Positions 1 through 6,933 of a stretch of 34,533 bases of DNA are shown in pieces. The notes below the pieces were generated by a model, which made no database searches, was not told the origin of the DNA, and saw only the letters and a list, made by a program, of their open reading frames with translations. Every line of letters starts with the position of its first letter. Within the stretch, counting starts at the first letter, position 1. Source of the DNA: Candidatus Woesearchaeota archaeon (GTDB lineage Archaea; Nanobdellota; Nanobdellia; Woesearchaeales; UBA10216); contig JACPTE010000011.1 of the NCBI GenBank assembly GCA_016192945.1, positions 1 to 34,533 of the forward strand. Reading direction: 5' to 3'. The position numbers and the translations under genes are program-made.

Positions 1-727
1 TTTCAATGACGCGTTCAGGAAGCCCGGCAAGCCTCGCTGACTTTACAGCCTCCTCAACCCGTCCCTTCAGCTCATGCTCACTGCAAGCCCTTGCATAAAG
101 TTCCCTGGCCCTTTCCTCCTGCCCTATTGACATTGCAATCTCAGCAGCAGGGCCAAATCCCCTGTTTTCAACGAAGAAAACAATCGCCCTTTCGTAAAGC
201 GAGCCTGCCTTGTCTTTCAGCCCTGCCTCAGCTGCCATTATTGCAGCTGTCTCAAAATACCCCTGTCCCTCATAATATTCTGCTGCCCTGGCAAACAACT
301 CCTGAGCCTTGTCCTTCAGCCCTGCATTCCTCGCGATATATGCAGCCTTGTCAAGGCGCAAATTATGCTCCTCAACTCCAACAGCCATAAGGAACAGCTG
401 TTTAGCCCTTCCCCTGCGGCCTGATGCCCTTGCAGCGTATGCAGCCTTTTCAAGTCCCTCTGCATGCTTATAATTCCCAGTATAAGCCCCAATAAGCGTT
501 TCATACAATTCCTCTGCCTTGTCTTTCAGCCCTGCCTTCCTGGCGAGCCTGGCAGCCACAGCAATCAACTCCGCGTTCCCTGAACATTCAAGATATCCTA
601 TAGCCTGGACAACCATTGCCTCAGGAATTTCAACACGGCCAAATAATCTTGCAACAAGAACGCCCCTGCCCTCATTAGTGCTCAGCCTGCTAACCAGCTC
701 ATCCAGGGTTTGCGCTCTTGAATCCAT
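1..727 (-). CDS. TPR-like helical repeat protein, truncated by window edge
   Basis: Open frame on the minus strand from ATG at 727 to the window edge with no stop, so absent from the ORF track. Begins MDSRAQTLDELVSRLSTNEGRGVLVARLFGRVEIPEAM; repeated 'AGLKDKAEELYE / AGLKDKAQELFARAAEYY / AGLKDKAGSLYERA / QEERARELYARA' units. Confidence 0.85.
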   Translation of the reverse strand, partial: MDSRAQTLDELVSRLSTNEGRGVLVARLFGRVEIPEAMVVQAIGYLECSGNAELIAVAARLARKAGLKDKAEELYETLIGAYTGNYKHAEGLEKAAYAARASGRRGRAKQLFLMAVGVEEHNLRLDKAAYIARNAGLKDKAQELFARAAEYYEGQGYFETAAIMAAEAGLKDKAGSLYERAIVFFVENRGFGPAAEIAMSIGQEERARELYARACSEHELKGRVEEAVKSARLAGLPERVIE

Positions 728-877
728 AAATCGCATTCAAAACTGCAAGTATATTTTTTTTTCACTTAAACAGGCTTAACAATTTAAACAATATAAAGAG
801 GCTAATGTTCATATAAAATTGCAAATCATCATAAAAATTATAAAAGGCCAAGAAAATGATAGCAGAAGGGTGATAAA

Positions 878-1534
878 ATGAAACTGTTCATAGACACTGC
901 AAACATAGCTGACATCAGGAGGCTTAATGAGCTGGGCATAGTTGATGGAGTGACAACAAACCCCTCATGGATAAGCAGAGACAGCAAGGGGCGCTCATTC
1001 AAGGAGATAGTCCAGGAAATATGCAGGGAGGTAAAGGGGCCTGTAAGCGCAGAGGTGACAAGCACAGACACAGCAGGCATGCTCAAGGAGGCAAGGGACA
1101 TAAGCACATGGGCAAAGAACACGGTTATAAAGCTGCCAACAACTGCTGAGGGATTAAAAGCCCTCAAAACGCTTTCAGGAGAGGGCATAAAGACAAACAT
1201 GACACTCGTGTTTTCAGCCAACCAGGCGCTGCTCGCCGGGAAGCTTGAGGCAACATTTGTAAGCCCCTTCATCGGAAGGCTTTACGATGCAGGCTACGAC
1301 GGGATGCAGCTGATAAAAGACTGCACAGCCATATACAGGAACTACGGGTTCAAGACCAAAATACTCGCGGCAAGCTTCCGCGAGCCCCGCGAGATAACAG
1401 AGGCAGCTCTCGCAGGAGCTGATATTGCAACAGTCAAGCCTGAGCTTGTTGAGCAGATGATAAAAAACCCGTTCACAGATGCAGGGCTCAAGTCATTCCT
1501 TGACAGCTGGGCAGCAATGAAAAAACAGAAGTGA
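878..1534 (+). CDS. fsa: Transaldolase / fructose-6-phosphate aldolase family
   Basis: MKLFIDTANIADIRRL...DGVTTNPS...VIKLPTTAEGLKA...TNMTLVFSANQALLA: family N-terminal and Schiff-base Lys region. Confidence 0.9.
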   Translation: MKLFIDTANIADIRRLNELGIVDGVTTNPSWISRDSKGRSFKEIVQEICREVKGPVSAEVTSTDTAGMLKEARDISTWAKNTVIKLPTTAEGLKALKTLSGEGIKTNMTLVFSANQALLAGKLEATFVSPFIGRLYDAGYDGMQLIKDCTAIYRNYGFKTKILAASFREPREITEAALAGADIATVKPELVEQMIKNPFTDAGLKSFLDSWAAMKKQK

Positions 1535-1537
1535 AAG

Positions 1538-2854
1538 ATGAGATTATTCGGAACTGACGGGATAAGGGGAAAGCCCAACAAGAGCCCACTCACACCGCAG
1601 GAAATAGCCCGGATAGGCCAGTCATTTGCCCGCTCTATTGGAAAGGCCCCGAGGATTCTCGCATGCAGGGACACGCGTGAGTCAGGGGCGATGATACAGG
1701 CTGCCGTAACTGCAGGCCTTGCATCAGCAGGGGCAGATGTTTTTGATGCGGGAGTGCTCAACACCCCGGCAGCAGCATACATCGCAAAAGCTATGAAGAT
1801 GGATGCTGCTGTAGTCATCTCAGCATCCCACAACCCCGCAGATGAGAACGGCATAAAATTCTTCACAGGCAGCGGGGCAAAGCTAACTGAAAAGCAGGAG
1901 GCGGAAATAGAGCAGGCATACTTCTCAAATAAGGGCATGAGCGCTTCCAAGACAGGGCTTGTGCACAACTTTATAGGGGCTGGAACAAGGTACATTGACT
2001 TTGCCAGGCAAGCCTTTGGAGACTCTGTTAAAGGCATAAATGCGGTTATAGACTGCTCAAACGGGGCAGCTTACCTTGTAGCGCCCCGGATAATGGATGA
2101 GCTGGGGATTAAGGTAAAGGCAATTAGCGCAGAGCCAGACGGATTCAACATAAACAGGGAATGCGGCTCAGAACACCCTGAGAAGCTAAGGCAGGCAGTG
2201 CTCAAGGCAGGGGCGGATATCGGGGTTGCGTTTGACGGAGACGCAGACAGGGCGATGCTGATAGACGAGGAGGGAACCATCCTTTCAGGCGACCAGCTGA
2301 TAGGGATAGCAGCAATCCACATGGCGAAAAAGAAAACGCTTGCAAACAGCAGGGTAATTGTAACCCATTACAGCAACTACGGGCTTGAAGAAACGCTGAA
2401 AAAATATTCAATAGGAACAATAAGATGCGAGGTTGGAGACCAGAAAGTGGCTGCCGCGATGGCAGCGCATGGCTGCAACCTGGGGGGAGAGCAGTCAGGC
2501 CACATAATATTCTCAGACATAATGCCCACTGGAGACGGGATAATCACAGCGCTCCAGATGATGCGGATAATGAAAAGCGAGGGCAAAAAGCTCTCAGAGC
2601 TCGCCAGGATTATAGAAAAGCTCCCCCAGGCAATTGTCAGCATTCCGGTCAGGGAAAAGAAGGAGATTGAGGGGCTAAGGCTTGCCCAAAGCATCTCAGA
2701 AGCTGAAAAGCTCCTTGAAGGAAGCGGGCGCGTATACGTGAGATACTCAGGAACCCAAAGCCTGCTCAGGATAATGGTTGAGGGGAAAAACGAAAAGCAG
2801 ATAAATAAGATAGCCCAGGAATTGGCAAGGCTCGCCAAATCCGAGCTCGGATAG
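1538..2854 (+). CDS. glmM: Phosphoglucosamine mutase / phosphohexomutase
   Basis: MRLFGTDGIRGKPN, phosphoserine loop VISASHNPADENGIKFF, metal loop AFDGDADRAMLID, sugar loop GGEQSGHIIF. Starts 3 nt after fsa stop. Confidence 0.93.
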   Translation: MRLFGTDGIRGKPNKSPLTPQEIARIGQSFARSIGKAPRILACRDTRESGAMIQAAVTAGLASAGADVFDAGVLNTPAAAYIAKAMKMDAAVVISASHNPADENGIKFFTGSGAKLTEKQEAEIEQAYFSNKGMSASKTGLVHNFIGAGTRYIDFARQAFGDSVKGINAVIDCSNGAAYLVAPRIMDELGIKVKAISAEPDGFNINRECGSEHPEKLRQAVLKAGADIGVAFDGDADRAMLIDEEGTILSGDQLIGIAAIHMAKKKTLANSRVIVTHYSNYGLEETLKKYSIGTIRCEVGDQKVAAAMAAHGCNLGGEQSGHIIFSDIMPTGDGIITALQMMRIMKSEGKKLSELARIIEKLPQAIVSIPVREKKEIEGLRLAQSISEAEKLLEGSGRVYVRYSGTQSLLRIMVEGKNEKQINKIAQELARLAKSELG

Positions 2855-2863
2855 ACTCCAAAA

Positions 2864-4060
2864 ATGACTGTGACACAGGCAATAATACTGGCTGCGGGAA
2901 AATCCACAAGAACCTGGCCCCTGACAGCCAAAAAGCCAAAAGCACTCCTTGAAATAGCAAACAAGACAATACTACAGCACAACCTGGAAAGCCTCCAGGG
3001 CCTGGTCAGGGAGGCAGTCATCATAACCGGCTTTGAAGCCCACCAGGTAACCCAGAAGACAGGATACAAGTCAGGCAGCATAAACATAACATACCTTGAG
3101 CAGATACAGCAGCTTGGAACAGCCCACGCCCTCAGGACAGCTGAAACCAGGGCAAAAAGCAAGTTCCTTGTACTGATGGGCGATGACCTTTACAGCAGGG
3201 CAGACATAAAGAAATGCCTTGCACATGAAAGGGCGCTCCTTGCCCAAAGCGTGCCTGACGTAAGCCAGTTCGGCACAGTCAGGGCATCAAAAAACATCCT
3301 GACAGCCATAGACGAGAAAAAGCCACTTGCAAGGGAGGGGCTTGCCAACACAGGATGCTACGTTCTCGGGCGCGAGATTTTTGCATCCATCCGGAAAACA
3401 AAAAAATCAGAAAGGGGCGAATTTGAGCTTACTGATGCAATCAACATAGTCGCGCAGAAAAGCAAAATAGCATTAGTCCAGGGCGATGGGTGGATGCCCA
3501 TAACATACCCGTGGTCGCTACTAAGCGCAAACGAGCATATGCTCAGCGCCATAAAGCCCTCTGTAAAGGGAACAGTTGAAAAGGGCGCAACAATCAAGGG
3601 AAACACAATCATAGGAAAGGGAACCACTTTAAAGTCAGGCGCATACATAGAAGGGCCTGCTGTAATAGGGGAGAACTGCAGCATAGGGCCTAACTGCTAC
3701 ATAAGGGCTTACACATCAATAGGCAACAACTGCCTTGTAGGAAACGCAACCGAGATAAAAAACTCAATACTAATGCACGGAACCCATGTCGGCCACCTCA
3801 GCTACATTGGCGACTCTGTAATAGGGGAGAACTCAAACCTCGGGGCAAGCACAATAACCGCCAACCTGAGGCACGACAGCAAAACAGTGAAGTCAATGGT
3901 CAAGGGCGAGCTAATTGACACAGGCAGGCGCAAGCTCGGGGCGATAATAGGCGACAATGTCCACACAGGAATCCACACCACAATCTACCCAGGCAGGAAA
4001 ATCTGGCCAGACAGGACAACCCTCCCGGGAGATGTTGTAAGGAAGGATGTTGAGCAGTAA
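2864..4060 (+). CDS. glmU: Bifunctional sugar-1-phosphate nucleotidylyltransferase / acetyltransferase (GlmU-like)
   Basis: N-terminal IILAAGKSTRTWPLTAKKPKALLEI nucleotidyltransferase signature; C-terminal left-handed beta-helix hexapeptides (GATIKGNTIIGKGTTLKSGAYIEGPAVIGENCSIG). Confidence 0.88.
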   Translation: MTVTQAIILAAGKSTRTWPLTAKKPKALLEIANKTILQHNLESLQGLVREAVIITGFEAHQVTQKTGYKSGSINITYLEQIQQLGTAHALRTAETRAKSKFLVLMGDDLYSRADIKKCLAHERALLAQSVPDVSQFGTVRASKNILTAIDEKKPLAREGLANTGCYVLGREIFASIRKTKKSERGEFELTDAINIVAQKSKIALVQGDGWMPITYPWSLLSANEHMLSAIKPSVKGTVEKGATIKGNTIIGKGTTLKSGAYIEGPAVIGENCSIGPNCYIRAYTSIGNNCLVGNATEIKNSILMHGTHVGHLSYIGDSVIGENSNLGASTITANLRHDSKTVKSMVKGELIDTGRRKLGAIIGDNVHTGIHTTIYPGRKIWPDRTTLPGDVVRKDVEQ

Positions 4061-4064
4061 GCTT

Positions 4065-4397
4065 TCAAGTTGTTATGACAATCTTGTTTTTCCCTTCTGG
4101 ATGCACTAAAACGGTTTGACCCTTCTGCAGCCCTACAAAATCGGCTATTCTCCTGTTAATCCTTATGTCCAGGCTATCACCAACTTTACCTACAGTGGTT
4201 TTCACCCCTAAACCCCATAATCCTTTTTCTTTCGCTACCTTGTCGATTTCATCAGATACATCTTCTGTGAAAACCTTTTCTCCGCATTTAGTGCAGACTT
4301 CTGCCGGGAACTTTCCTAAACTGACTCCAAAAAGACTAAAGTCTGTTTTCATTGCCACTATTTTTCCACCGCATTCATCACATTTGCCTCTTATCAT
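4065..4397 (-). CDS. YgiT-type zinc finger / AbrB-type antitoxin (MqsA-like)
   Basis: CDECGGK...CTKCGEKVF two CxxC pairs followed by an AbrB-like C-terminus (INRRIADFVGLQKGQTVLVHPEG); overlaps the upstream DUF4258 ORF by 4 nt. Confidence 0.75.
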   Translation of the reverse strand: MIRGKCDECGGKIVAMKTDFSLFGVSLGKFPAEVCTKCGEKVFTEDVSDEIDKVAKEKGLWGLGVKTTVGKVGDSLDIRINRRIADFVGLQKGQTVLVHPEGKNKIVITT

Positions 4398-4597
4398 TTT
4401 ATCACCATCACCGTTTTGATTTTATAAACCCCTGTTTTTATGATCTTGTAGGCAACCAGGAAATATGTATAATTTGCCAAATAACCATCTGTCTGCCTGA
4501 TTTTTGAGCCTCTTTCTATTGCCTCCTTGACCATCTCTTTTGTTATCGCATGCTCAGCCATTCGCTTCTTTGCATGCTCGCTTAATAACAAAATCAT
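4394..4597 (-). CDS. DUF4258-family putative toxin
   Basis: LSEHAKKRMAEHAITKEMVKEAIERGSKI...TVMVIK; small basic protein with ATGA overlap to the YgiT-type gene. Confidence 0.75.
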   Translation of the reverse strand: MILLLSEHAKKRMAEHAITKEMVKEAIERGSKIRQTDGYLANYTYFLVAYKIIKTGVYKIKTVMVIK

Positions 4598-4600
4598 ATT

Positions 4601-4617
4601 ATTATGATAATCATAAT
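4601..4617. promoter_or_regulatory. Perfect palindrome ATTATGAT-A-ATCATAAT, candidate TA operator
   Basis: 8-nt arms around one central A, lying between a minus-strand TATA-like ATTTATATACTAAT (about 4619-4632) and the DUF4258 start at 4597. Confidence 0.7.
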
Positions 4618-4677
4618 GATTAGTATATAAATATTCTGATATCAGGAGTTGCAGTCAGGGCAATTTCAAAAATAATG

Positions 4678-4811
4678 CGCCGCGGCTGGGAGTCTCACCC
4701 AGAACTTGTGAACGAATCTAGCTCATTCTCAAGCTAACGGTTTTGAGCCCAGATGCTCCTTTGGAGCGACGGGTCTGAACCGTCCGTCAAACCAAATTAG
4801 ACGTCCGCGGC
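4678..4811 (-). tRNA. tRNA-Leu(CAG) with a 50-nt intron in the T-loop
   Basis: Acceptor GCCGCGG/CCGCGGC; D-arm GTC-TAATTTGGTTT-GAC; anticodon arm GACGG-TTCAGAC-CCGTC; class II variable arm GCTCC-AAA-GGAGC; T-arm CTGGG-CTCAAA|intron|T-CCCAG. Exon 1 4811-4742, intron 4741-4692, exon 2 4691-4678. The spliced T-loop is CTCAAAT and the mature length is 84 nt. Confidence 0.88.
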
Positions 4812-4830
4812 ATAAGTTTTTTATAGTCCA

Positions 4831-4887
4831 TACCTCTTATCTATCGAGGGTCTGAACCGTTTGCGACCAACCAAATCTGATGGCCGC
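4831..4887 (-). pseudogene. Degenerate 5'-half tRNA-Leu-like sequence
   Basis: Minus strand GCGGCCATCAGATTTGGTTGGTCGCAAACGGTTCAGACCCTCG aligns with the tRNA-Leu 5' half (ATTTGGTT, ACGGTTCAGACCC identical); no T-arm or 3' half. Confidence 0.7.
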
Positions 4888-4984
4888 ATTTTCTTTTTTA
4901 TTCTAATGCTTTATTAATCATTCGCCCGATTGTCCAGTGTCCTGTGCAAACTTTCGGGATAATTGAAAATATTTCTAGAAAAAA

Positions 4985-5734
4985 TCACTCACTCTTGCTT
5001 ATCTTCCTCGCAAAGCTCAAAAAACCGGAATGGCCGATTGCAGCAGACTTAGGGCGGACTTTTCTGTCATTAGCTTCCCACTCCCGCTCTATAATCTCTA
5101 TTGTCTTCAGGCTCATCAGCCTGGGCTCTTTTGAAACCGCAGAGACAAAGTCAGTTACCTGCGGAGTTGTGGGCGAGTAAGAAGCCAGGAAACCCCCTAC
5201 GTTCAGGCAGTCAGCAGCAGCTCCAACTGCCTTCCACGGCTCAGCAAGGTCCAATGTCACCAAATCCACATTTTTCTCATCAAAGCCGGCATAAGCATCC
5301 TTGTTCTTGACTTTTACATTCCCAAGCCCAAGCTCCTTCACGTTCTGCAGTGCTATGGCGAAGAAGTCAGGCCTGATTTCATAAGTGTAAACCTCCTTCA
5401 CGATGTTTGCAAGAAAGCACGCGAGCGCTCCGCTCCCTGAGCCCGCATCAACAACAACGCTCTCCCTGCCTATGCCGGTAGCTGCAATTATGGCTGCAAT
5501 GTCCTTGAGGGGCACAATCTGGGGACCCCTCCTGATTTTCCTGTACAAGTCTGAAAATCCCGGGCTCAGCACAAAAAGCTCCTTCCCAGTGTTCGTCTTT
5601 ACAGAATCCCCGCTGGCTGCCTTCCTCAAATCATCCTTTTTTACCATCCCAAACTGGGTGTGGTAGTCAGCATCAAGCCCCTTCACATAGAAAAGCTTTC
5701 CAGAGCCAGACACCAAGACCTTCTCAAGCTTCAT
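4985..5734 (-). CDS. trmI: tRNA (adenine-58-N1)-methyltransferase
   Basis: GPQIVPLKDIAAIIAATGIGRESVVVDAGSGSGALACFLA...VTLDLAEPWKAV...SYSPTTPQV: TrmI SAM-binding layout. Confidence 0.88.
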   Translation of the reverse strand: MKLEKVLVSGSGKLFYVKGLDADYHTQFGMVKKDDLRKAASGDSVKTNTGKELFVLSPGFSDLYRKIRRGPQIVPLKDIAAIIAATGIGRESVVVDAGSGSGALACFLANIVKEVYTYEIRPDFFAIALQNVKELGLGNVKVKNKDAYAGFDEKNVDLVTLDLAEPWKAVGAAADCLNVGGFLASYSPTTPQVTDFVSAVSKEPRLMSLKTIEIIEREWEANDRKVRPKSAAIGHSGFLSFARKISKSE

Positions 5735-5785
5735 AAGAAAAAGAAAGAAAACAGAATATAAAAATCCTTTGAAACAGGCAGGGAA

Positions 5786-5947
5786 TTAAGCCCACTGGTC
5801 GTCTTCGCCCTTCTCAGAGCCCTCATCTCCAAACTCATCATCCCAGTCGTCGTCTTCTTCGTCGTCTTCTTCCTCTTCGTCTTCCTTTTCCTCTTCAAAC
5901 CAGTCTTCATCTCCCTTCTTCTTGCCCTTTTTGTCCTTAGAGTCCAT
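5786..5947 (-). CDS. Ultra-acidic microprotein (53 aa)
   Basis: Manual translation: MDSKDKKGKKKGDEDWFEEEKEDEEEEDDEEDDDWDDEFGDEGSEKGEDDQWA*. Shine-Dalgarno-like GGGAGATG upstream of ATG; below the ORF-track length cutoff. Confidence 0.75.
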   Translation of the reverse strand: MDSKDKKGKKKGDEDWFEEEKEDEEEEDDEEDDDWDDEFGDEGSEKGEDDQWA

Positions 5948-5971
5948 TACAATCATCTCCCGTGATAGAAT

Positions 5972-6070
5972 TCACCATTCATCATCTGGCTCATCATTCT
6001 CGTCGTCAAAAGCGTCATCGTCATCGCTGTCCTCGTCATCATCATAACCTTCCCATTTATCCTTAGGCAT
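5972..6070 (-). CDS. Ultra-acidic microprotein (32 aa)
   Basis: Manual translation: MPKDKWEGYDDDEDSDDDDAFDDENDEPDDEW*. Strong SD GGAGGTG before the ATG and TATA-like TTTATATATAA upstream (about 6107-6122). Confidence 0.72.
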   Translation of the reverse strand: MPKDKWEGYDDDEDSDDDDAFDDENDEPDDEW

Positions 6071-6132
6071 AAAATCCACCTCCTGTCGCGTTTCCGTTGC
6101 TTACGCATTATATATAAATTTTTTGGTGGCAG

Positions 6133-6933
6133 CTAGAAATCGCTCGTCTTGAAAAACCGGATTCCAGAATCAGCCAGCAGCTTTTTAACGCTTTCCTTGC
6201 GCTCGCCCAGCCCCTTCCAGTCAACAATTGCTGTTTCCGCCCTCGGAATGCACTTGTCAACTGCCTGCATCAGCATCTCAATGTCAAAATCAGCAAGATT
6301 GTGCTTTGGGCACACATGCGCAACAGAAAAGTCCGAGTTGAGCATTATCTTGGCGAAATTGCCGCAATAATGGGTGCCCCCGAGCCCTACAGCTGACTTG
6401 ACATCCTGCTTACCGCAATCATTTATTGAGCGGATAATCGCGTCAGCAACAACCGCCCCGGCATCCACGTTCAGGTACATCGCCTCGCTGCTGCCAATCT
6501 CAATGAACATGCCGGGCTTCCCAAGATAAGGCCCGTGATGCGTCGCCTCCTGCACAGCTTCAATGCCCAGGCTGTTTTCCTTCAGGTGAAGGAATGCAGA
6601 CTTCAGAAGCCCTGATGGAGACGCGCACAGCATCCTGCCAATCCCGCCCAACTCAGCCTTGCCCCAGTTGCCAATGCTGTGCACTGTAAATGCATCAACT
6701 CCAGCCTTGCTCCTGTGAGTGCTTGCGAAGATGAAAATGTCCGCATCAATCTCCCGGTCTATGTTTTCAAGGAACAGCAGCTCCCTGTCAAGCGAATGCA
6801 TGCTGATTATTTTGCCATTGTGAACTAACCGGTAAATTCCTCTGTCATCTTCAAAGCCGTACCTCTTCAGAAGCTGCTGCCTTATAGTGACGCTGGCAGC
6901 ATTCCTGTCAGATGTTATTATCGCGAATTTCAT
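6133..6933 (-). CDS. dtdA: D-aminoacyl-tRNA deacylase, archaeal/plant GEK1 type
   Basis: MKFAIITSDRNAASVTIRQQLL...VQEATHHGPYLGKPGMFIEIGSSE...VGLGGTHYCGNF. Confidence 0.9.
   Translation of the reverse strand: MKFAIITSDRNAASVTIRQQLLKRYGFEDDRGIYRLVHNGKIISMHSLDRELLFLENIDREIDADIFIFASTHRSKAGVDAFTVHSIGNWGKAELGGIGRMLCASPSGLLKSAFLHLKENSLGIEAVQEATHHGPYLGKPGMFIEIGSSEAMYLNVDAGAVVADAIIRSINDCGKQDVKSAVGLGGTHYCGNFAKIMLNSDFSVAHVCPKHNLADFDIEMLMQAVDKCIPRAETAIVDWKGLGERKESVKKLLADSGIRFFKTSDF

Noticed and set aside
91-779. Plus-strand ORFs 91-390 and 519-779
   Set aside because: Antisense to the continuous minus-strand TPR-like reading frame (1-727); compositions look non-coding.
838-3684. Long minus-strand ORFs opposite fsa/glmM/glmU (838-1272, 1342-2037, 2377-3162, 3358-3684)
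   Set aside because: Antisense shadows of clearly recognised conserved genes.
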